Of a DNA stretch of 64,000 nt, positions 59,601 to 64,000 are shown one piece after another (position 1 is the stretch's first letter; the number at the start of each line of letters is the position of its first letter). The notes beneath the pieces were generated by a model that saw only the letters and a program-made list of their open reading frames with translations, did not search any database and was not told where the DNA came from. Both the position numbers and the translations under genes were made by a program. Source of the stretch: Chlamydiota bacterium (GTDB lineage Bacteria > Chlamydiota > Chlamydiia > Chlamydiales > JABDDJ01); the NCBI GenBank assembly GCA_013287645.1, contig JABDDJ010000001.1:125503-189502 (forward strand), written 5' to 3'.

Positions 59601-60086
59601 TCTAGAAAGCTTTTTAAAGAGACTTTTATTTTGATTCGCGCCTCGTTTCAGAAGAATTTTGCTATCCTCTTTAATGGAGGAGAGGCCGATCTTCAATTTG
59701 TTGAAGGAGAAGATATTCTAGAGGCGGGAATTGATATTACGGCGCGCCCACCCGGAAAACAGATGCGCTCGATAAGCTTGCTTTCTGGTGGAGAGAAGTG
59801 CCTTACAGCTATGGCTCTCCTTTTTGCACTATTCGAGGTAAAGCCCACACCTTTCTGCATTCTCGACGAAATTGATGCACCTTTAGATGATACGAATGTA
59901 GAGAGGTTTTTAACAGTGGTTAAACAGTTTGTGGACCGTTGCCAGTTTATTATTATCACCCACAATAAGTGCACAATGGCTATTGCGGATATGATTTATG
60001 GTGTCTCTATGCCAGAAAAGGGTATTTCCAAGCTTCTCTCTATGGAATTTGCCGAAAACCAGGTCTCCGTCGAGGCTTACAATTAA
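56667..60086 (+). CDS. smc: Chromosome partition protein SMC
   Basis: A 1139-aa condensin ATPase. N-terminal head with GPNGCGKSNVADSFRWVLGE split around residue 33 (Walker A), long coiled coil (about 165-500), hinge (about 510-640), second coil (about 655-960), C-terminal head with LSGGEKCLTAMALLFA (signature) and FCILDEIDAPLDD (Walker B). Start TTG 56667 gives MRLKKITLMGFKSFA, the normal family start, with GGAGG 5 bases upstream; upstream in-frame TTG codons would add 7 residues. The stop codon TAA is supplied by palindrome copy E, whose left arm begins with the last codon. ScpA/B are not in the window. Confidence 0.96.
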   Translation: MRLKKITLMGFKSFAYKTTLTFHPGITAIVGPNGCGKSNVADSFRWVLGEQSAKSLRGHKMQDVIFAGTTQRAPLNLAEVTITFTEVQGALPIEFDEVAISRRLHRSGDSEYLLNGTEVRLKDIQGLFLDSGIGKEAFSIFEQGKIDQVIHDTPIERRAIFEEAAGIVRFLHRKKEALRKLEQTDLNLSRVEDILREVNQRVVLLEQQAAKAIEFKEKKAFLDKLEKLLMETKWSISKQKQLQLSESERGTALRIEEQTQTIQALRDKLHQAKVATHECETALKSRSEEMYQKRNERDLSLRDKKYLSQRREELQTQIGKWTQEKDALTQSNQKGLEEQQQLSESHDEIKTALAQLKQIFEGAQQDYQKRQQQVEELRTQLEQSQKNRLTTTQAHSGKTSEWKQLQARLGALEERLPPLAERAEILLKQRQEATQKQQERSKDLANLSKEIDIFHQQLAAIEKTLNELKEANIAAQVNKETLAKESATLQARLGALKEMRKSLEGFSTGCKRLLKESETPQSPLYNKVSPLYAIATPPSGSEGAFFAAMHPYNQTLVVASPEHQREVLAFAKKHQLNDISLFCMNHLSPVDLSQHFLIGLEVADEGIFVDGKGVLFFQPKREGNAFLREAEITQMEEEYKKLETRRETQIIEHQQLQKKITDLQNERSSLDKTMRSSEMKLVEINHALLRHQADVKRLEEEYQTLEVERAKTHASIQDLTARCSSLNHEVTSLEEMLKGSENTFYEQQSRLETYVQTAKEAKLHFETSQRQWQETYSKDRQQTHALELLAVKQQERDQTLQKLQQQISQAKSTIESMLTNSQDSGDKLEEVQKLLERLESSCAQLEKNTAESKTRVQSIEEQIQKQENILKSSENEKNKFAMQLTQQITLQESLEQTFEERFSTKPSMPTEVLKDIPGAEKELRQHKQELDAVKDINMLAIEECAQDKERSTFLSHQVNDLKSSKQELVKVIAELDSQSRKLFKETFILIRASFQKNFAILFNGGEADLQFVEGEDILEAGIDITARPPGKQMRSISLLSGGEKCLTAMALLFALFEVKPTPFCILDEIDAPLDDTNVERFLTVVKQFVDRCQFIIITHNKCTMAIADMIYGVSMPEKGISKLLSMEFAENQVSVEAYN

Positions 60087-60160
60087 ACGCAAAGGCGCTA
60101 AGGCGCAAAGAAAAAAATATAATATACTTTCTTTGCGCCTTAGCGCCTTTGAGTTTAATT
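60081..60160. repeat. Interspersed palindrome, copy E
   Basis: 30-bp arms at 60081-60110 and 60131-60160 pair at 29 of 30 positions, loop 20. The left arm contains the smc stop codon, and the right arm ends 8 bases before the convergent gene's stop. Acts as a probable two-way terminator. Confidence 0.9.
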
Positions 60161-60168
60161 TTGCTTTG

Positions 60169-60465
60169 CTATTCTGCTTTTTTAGCAGAACGATCTTCTT
60201 TAATCATGCAACAATCTTTAGATGCAAATGCGCCTTCTAGACGGCATAATCGTCTATCTATATCAGTAATCTTTTCTTCAAGTTTATCAAAACGTTGATC
60301 TACCTTTTCAAAACGCTGATCTATCTTTTCAAAACGCTGATCCATATTGTTTTCGAATTTGTCAAGTTTTCTATCTACCCGACTATTAAACCACCAAAGA
60401 ATAGCAGCGATTGCAACTAGATTAACAACATCAAGCTTGGCTAAAATATCAACTGGTATTTCCAT
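60169..60465 (-). CDS. Small membrane protein with coiled coil
   Basis: A 98-aa protein: one membrane helix (VNLVAIAAILWWFN, about 14-27), then a coiled coil made of three near-identical 7-residue heptads (DQRFEKI, DQRFEKV, DQRFDKL; about 42-62) and a Cys-containing tail. The heptads are tandem duplications at DNA level. ATG 60465 has AAGGA 6 bases before. Likely an oligomeric inner-membrane protein of unknown role. Confidence 0.75.
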   Translation of the reverse strand: MEIPVDILAKLDVVNLVAIAAILWWFNSRVDRKLDKFENNMDQRFEKIDQRFEKVDQRFDKLEEKITDIDRRLCRLEGAFASKDCCMIKEDRSAKKAE

Positions 60466-60507
60466 TTCTTATCCTTACAACTTTGAAAACCTAGTATACA
60501 CAAAAAT

Positions 60508-61182
60508 CTAATAAATAACAATGTGGTAGCTAGGGAAGAGGCTCAGATGTTCGATGAGGCCGAGTTCTGCAAACCCTCGGCAGATGGCTAAAATTCCAAT
60601 GATAAGCGAGCATGCTGCCAACAGAGTGTCATAATGCCGCCTACCAAAAGTAAGAAGATGATGCGCCTGCATAGCCACGAAGAGAGAGGGCGATGTAAGC
60701 AGTGCAAAAGCTGCACCGTTGAATGCACCTGCTAAAGCACTTCCTGCGAGAGCGCACGCTGAAAAGACAAGCATTGACTGCCCACAGGGCAAAAAGACTG
60801 TAGAGAATCCAAATAAAAAACTGTGATGGGGAGTATCTTGAAGCATTAGGCTGGCTAATTTTCGATTAATTATTTGAAGTCCTTTAGGATGAGGAACATA
60901 TATTTTAATCTTCAAAAATTTTAATAGCGCAAAAACTAAAAAAATAGTGCCCATTCCACATGATAAAAGCGCAGATAAATGATACTCATCCAACAGCGCA
61001 TTCAAAACACTTCCAAATGCTCCTGCTATCCCTGCTGCTGCACTGAAGGAAAGTATTCTTCCCACAAAATACCAGTAACGGTATTGATGCTTGCCTATCA
61101 TCATCACTAAGGGCCCGCACATCCCAATACAGTGCAAATTACCCACCAGATAGAGAGGCAGTAAAGTAAAGAACAGTGTCAT
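60508..61182 (-). CDS. TauE/SafE-like (UreH-domain) membrane protein
   Basis: A 224-aa protein with six or so membrane helices. The first holds GNLHCIGMCGPLVM, the HCxGMCGP motif of the UreH-like family found beside cbb3 oxidase genes and linked to copper or cytochrome assembly. A second Pro/Cys segment (FSTVFLPCGQSMLVF) matches the family repeat. Its start overlaps the stop of the small membrane gene upstream by 4 bp (ATGA), so they are coupled. The oxidase itself is not in the window. Confidence 0.83.
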   Translation of the reverse strand: MTLFFTLLPLYLVGNLHCIGMCGPLVMMIGKHQYRYWYFVGRILSFSAAAGIAGAFGSVLNALLDEYHLSALLSCGMGTIFLVFALLKFLKIKIYVPHPKGLQIINRKLASLMLQDTPHHSFLFGFSTVFLPCGQSMLVFSACALAGSALAGAFNGAAFALLTSPSLFVAMQAHHLLTFGRRHYDTLLAACSLIIGILAICRGFAELGLIEHLSLFPSYHIVIY

Positions 61183-61364
61183 GGCTCAATGCTTTTCGCA
61201 GACGCTTTTGCGCGCAAAAGATGCATCTCTGCCATATCCATACCTGTCCTACCTGAACGTTTCGTAAACCCAATAAAGGTCACTACGACGAGCAAGGTAG
61301 CAAACATGGTCAAAATTGCTGTAGCAACAATCGGAAACCAAAGACTTTGGTGTGATTTAGACAT
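61179..61364 (-). CDS. Small single-helix membrane protein
   Basis: A 61-aa protein (MSKSHQSLWFPIVATAIL...) with one membrane helix (about 10-33) and a charged tail. ATG 61364 has AAAGG 7 bases upstream; an in-frame ATG at 61394 would add 10 basic residues. Coupled to the TauE/SafE-like gene by a 4-bp overlap. Size and context fit a small subunit of an oxidase-accessory cluster, but the sequence alone does not prove it. Confidence 0.65.
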   Translation of the reverse strand: MSKSHQSLWFPIVATAILTMFATLLVVVTFIGFTKRSGRTGMDMAEMHLLRAKASAKSIEP

Positions 61365-61466
61365 ATTAAACCTTTTTTTTACAAAATTCATCATGCCTCT
61401 AGGCTTTTTTTTTGCAGAGAAAATAAATTTACACTATCTATCAATAGATGAAACAGGCGGTAATCT

Positions 61467-64000
61467 ATGACTTCTACTGGTAGTAGCGTCGATCTTGACT
61501 ATCAAGCAGAAATGCTAGCAGCAAAAACCAAACATTACTTGATTACAACGATGGGTCGCTCCTCGGATCAAGCAAATGCTGATGAGATCTATCGCGCTTT
61601 ATCCTACGCTCTACGCGAAGAGATCATGATCCGCTGGCTAGCCACTGCCCGTACGATCGATAAATTTGAATGCCGCCGTGTTTACTACTTTTCGATGGAG
61701 TATCTGCCTGGCAGAATCTTCATGAATAATATTACCAATCTTTGTGCATTAGACATCGTCAAAGCCGCTTTAGTGAAACTTAACCGCAGCCTGATGGACA
61801 TCATGTTCTGTGAATCCGACCCAGGCCTGGGAAATGGCGGTCTAGGTAGATTAGCTTCTTGCTTATTGGATTCTCTGGCTACGCAGCACTATCCTTCGGC
61901 TGCTTATGGTCTGCGCTATCAGTATGGCTTGTTTGAGCAGCAGCTGTGGGATGGATTACAGGTCGAAGCTCCTGACTGTTGGCTAATTAATGAAAATCCA
62001 TGGGAATTCCGTCGAGACCTACGTAAAGTCCCTGTAAGCTATTGTGGAAAGCCTATTACGTCTAAAAATATCCATGGGGACGAGATCATGCTTCTCGAAA
62101 ACCCTGAAGAAGTCTGGGCGATGCCCTACGACTTTCCCATTGTCGGATATAGCTCTCAAGGCGACTTCTCAGTAGTAACTCTGCGCCTCTGGACAACTAA
62201 GGACTCACCCAATAACTTCCGCATCCAGAGTTATAATGCAGGTCGCCTTGATCAAGCTGCTGAAAATACTATTATCAATGATGTCCTCTATCCTAGCGAT
62301 AATCATGAAACAGGTAGGCGTATCCGATTAAAACAGGAATTTTTACTGGTTTCTGCATCTCTACAGGATATTATTCGGCATTACTTGACTCAACATGACC
62401 ACTTTAGAGCCTTTGCCGATAAAGTTCGCATTCAGATTAATGACACGCACCCCTCTCTGGTTATTGCTGAACTTATACGCGTGCTGACTAAAGAGTATGA
62501 TATCCCTTGGAAACTAGCTGTAGAAATGACCTGTGCCTGCACAGGCTATACAAACCATACCATTTTGGGAGAAGCTCTCGAACAGTGGGATCAGCAGCTT
62601 TTCAATTACCTATTGCCTCGCCAATACCGCATCATTGAGCGCATTAATCATGAGTTTTGCGATATGGTGCGTGGAAAATACCCTCAGGATGAAGAGAAGA
62701 TCCGCAACCTTTCCATCATTGAGAATGGAAAAGTGCGCATGGCTAATCTCGCTATTGTCGGATCTCATAAAATCAATGGCGTAGCGCAGCTACATAGTCA
62801 AATTTTGAAAAATAAGGTCTTTAAAGACTACTATGACCTATTTCCCGAAAAATTCACTAATGTGACAAACGGTGTCACACAACGTCGATGGCTACTTCTT
62901 TGCAACCCAGACCTATCGAGATTTATTACTGCTAGAATAGGTAACGGATGGATCACAGACTTTAGACAAATTAGAGGATTAGCCAAATTTGCAGATGATA
63001 CAGTCGGTCAAGAAGAATTACTATTGATCAAACGCAAAAACAAGCTGCGCCTGATCGAATTTTTGAATGCTAAAAACAGACTAAGAGATAACTTAGGTAG
63101 ATTTACAAGCAGCATACCCCTTATTGATGCCAATTCATTATTTGATGTTCAAATCAAACGGATTCATGAGTACAAGCGCCAACTTTTAAATGCACTGCAT
63201 CTGGTTATGCTTTATCATGAAATGCAAGACAATCCTAACCATCAGCGCGTAAAGCGGACTGCTATCTTTGCTGGTAAAGCTGCAGCTAGCTATGAGACTG
63301 CCAAAGATATCATTCGTTTCATCTATGCACTAGGACGCAAAATCAATCGCGATCCTAGCATAAATGGCATGCTAAAGATAATTTACGTCGAAAACTACAA
63401 CGTATCGAGAGCCGAGTACATCATCCCAGCAGCAGACCTATCTGAGCAGATCTCTACAGCAGGCACTGAAGCCTCTGGCACAGGCAATATGAAGCTAACT
63501 ATGAATGGCGCTCTAACAATTGGAACTCATGATGGCGCCAATATAGAAATGCATGAAGAGATAGGTGATGAGTGGTGGCCATTTGCCTTTGGGGCATCTT
63601 CAGAAGAGATAGCCGCTCTAAAAGCCTCAGAAATTTATAACCCTCGGAATATCTATGAAAGCAATCCAGCCATTAAACGCGCTGTAGATTCTCTCCGCGA
63701 CCACTCTTTTGCCACCAATGAGCAGGAGCACCAAGATTTTTGCGACCTTTACCATAAGCTAATTGAAGGCCATTACGGAGGTGCTGCAGACAGGTACTTT
63801 ACCCTATACGACCTCCAAGGCTATTATAATGCTCAGCAAAAAGTAGAAAAATATTATAATGACCCCATTCTTTGGTCAAAAACAGTCATTCACAATATTG
63901 CCGGAATGGGTAAGTTTTCTTCAGATGTCTCCATCGAAAACTACTGCAAAGAAATTTGGAATATTGAACCTTGTCAAACAGATCCTGAAATTTTAGACCG
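61467..64000 (+). CDS. glgP: Glycogen phosphorylase (runs off window end)
   Basis: Releases glucose-1-phosphate from glycogen. About 844 codons are present without a stop; the family is ~815-850 residues, so only a few are missing. Landmarks: YFSMEYLPGR (about 73), GLGNGGLGRLA (about 116), INDTHPSL (about 327), IKRIHEYKRQLLN (about 562) and the PLP lysine in GTGNMKLTMNGAL (K676). ATG 61467 follows GGCGG weakly. The regulatory N-terminal serine region of animal enzymes is absent, as in bacteria. Chlamydiae store glycogen and keep a full glg set. Confidence 0.96.
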   Translation, partial: MTSTGSSVDLDYQAEMLAAKTKHYLITTMGRSSDQANADEIYRALSYALREEIMIRWLATARTIDKFECRRVYYFSMEYLPGRIFMNNITNLCALDIVKAALVKLNRSLMDIMFCESDPGLGNGGLGRLASCLLDSLATQHYPSAAYGLRYQYGLFEQQLWDGLQVEAPDCWLINENPWEFRRDLRKVPVSYCGKPITSKNIHGDEIMLLENPEEVWAMPYDFPIVGYSSQGDFSVVTLRLWTTKDSPNNFRIQSYNAGRLDQAAENTIINDVLYPSDNHETGRRIRLKQEFLLVSASLQDIIRHYLTQHDHFRAFADKVRIQINDTHPSLVIAELIRVLTKEYDIPWKLAVEMTCACTGYTNHTILGEALEQWDQQLFNYLLPRQYRIIERINHEFCDMVRGKYPQDEEKIRNLSIIENGKVRMANLAIVGSHKINGVAQLHSQILKNKVFKDYYDLFPEKFTNVTNGVTQRRWLLLCNPDLSRFITARIGNGWITDFRQIRGLAKFADDTVGQEELLLIKRKNKLRLIEFLNAKNRLRDNLGRFTSSIPLIDANSLFDVQIKRIHEYKRQLLNALHLVMLYHEMQDNPNHQRVKRTAIFAGKAAASYETAKDIIRFIYALGRKINRDPSINGMLKIIYVENYNVSRAEYIIPAADLSEQISTAGTEASGTGNMKLTMNGALTIGTHDGANIEMHEEIGDEWWPFAFGASSEEIAALKASEIYNPRNIYESNPAIKRAVDSLRDHSFATNEQEHQDFCDLYHKLIEGHYGGAADRYFTLYDLQGYYNAQQKVEKYYNDPILWSKTVIHNIAGMGKFSSDVSIENYCKEIWNIEPCQTDPEILD

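Overview
The window comes from a member of the order Chlamydiales, most likely an environmental, Parachlamydia-like (amoeba-associated) lineage. The 16S gene carries, next to its 5' end, the sequence targeted by the pan-Chlamydiales forward primer (CGGCGTGGATGAGGCAT, here on the minus strand near 23510). Gene order matches Chlamydiaceae in several blocks: pal followed by a LysM gene; SWI/SNF helicase-mreB-pckA (as CT708-CT710 of C. trachomatis); hrcA-grpE-dnaK; and a small VIT-like membrane gene with a metal P-type ATPase (as CT728/CT727). Genes absent from Chlamydiaceae (a MurF-Alr fusion, a large NAD-glutamate dehydrogenase, an MCP-like receptor, ankyrin and RING proteins) point to a larger-genome relative. 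The genus cannot be fixed from the sequence alone.

Layout. 1-10988: envelope and metabolism (pal, LysM protein, murI, a minus-strand Ser/Thr kinase inserted before ribE, a 787-aa unknown, murF-alr, tyrP). 10950-18204: an AT-rich accessory island of two divergent gene pairs, A1/B1 and A2/B2, that share a duplicated promoter region, plus a truncated third A copy and a 223-bp MITE-like palindrome. 18335-23560: a complete rRNA operon on the minus strand (16S-23S-5S). 23902-34808: helicase, mreB, pckA, LysM protein, M18 aminopeptidase, GNAT, and an MFS gene with a decayed 5' end. 34877-40624: candidate host-interaction proteins (ankyrin, RING, a 531-aa secreted-type protein). 40862-48972: metal homeostasis pair, glutamate dehydrogenase, a tiny Ser/Thr-rich secreted protein, an orphan MCP. 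49056-53966: heat-shock operon with CIRCE, then an inserted exported GNAT and an antitoxin-like gene. 54111-64000: an 835-aa unknown, smc, two small or medium membrane genes of cytochrome-oxidase-accessory type, and glgP running off the end.

Three classes of repeat explain much of the non-coding DNA. (i) Five copies of a palindrome built on AATTAAACGCAAAG-type arms lie just behind genes and once inside the rRNA spacer. (ii) The 3' ends of murI and dnaK are repeated as 50-65 bp direct repeats on the far side of a single minus-strand cargo gene, which suggests integration into gene 3' ends. (iii) A MITE-like element has a 7-bp target duplication. Homopolymer A-tract frameshifts occur in both island families; one (A10, in B2) is long enough for transcriptional slippage to be considered. 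The best candidate for an undescribed system is the co-duplicated divergent A/B pair at 10950-18204.
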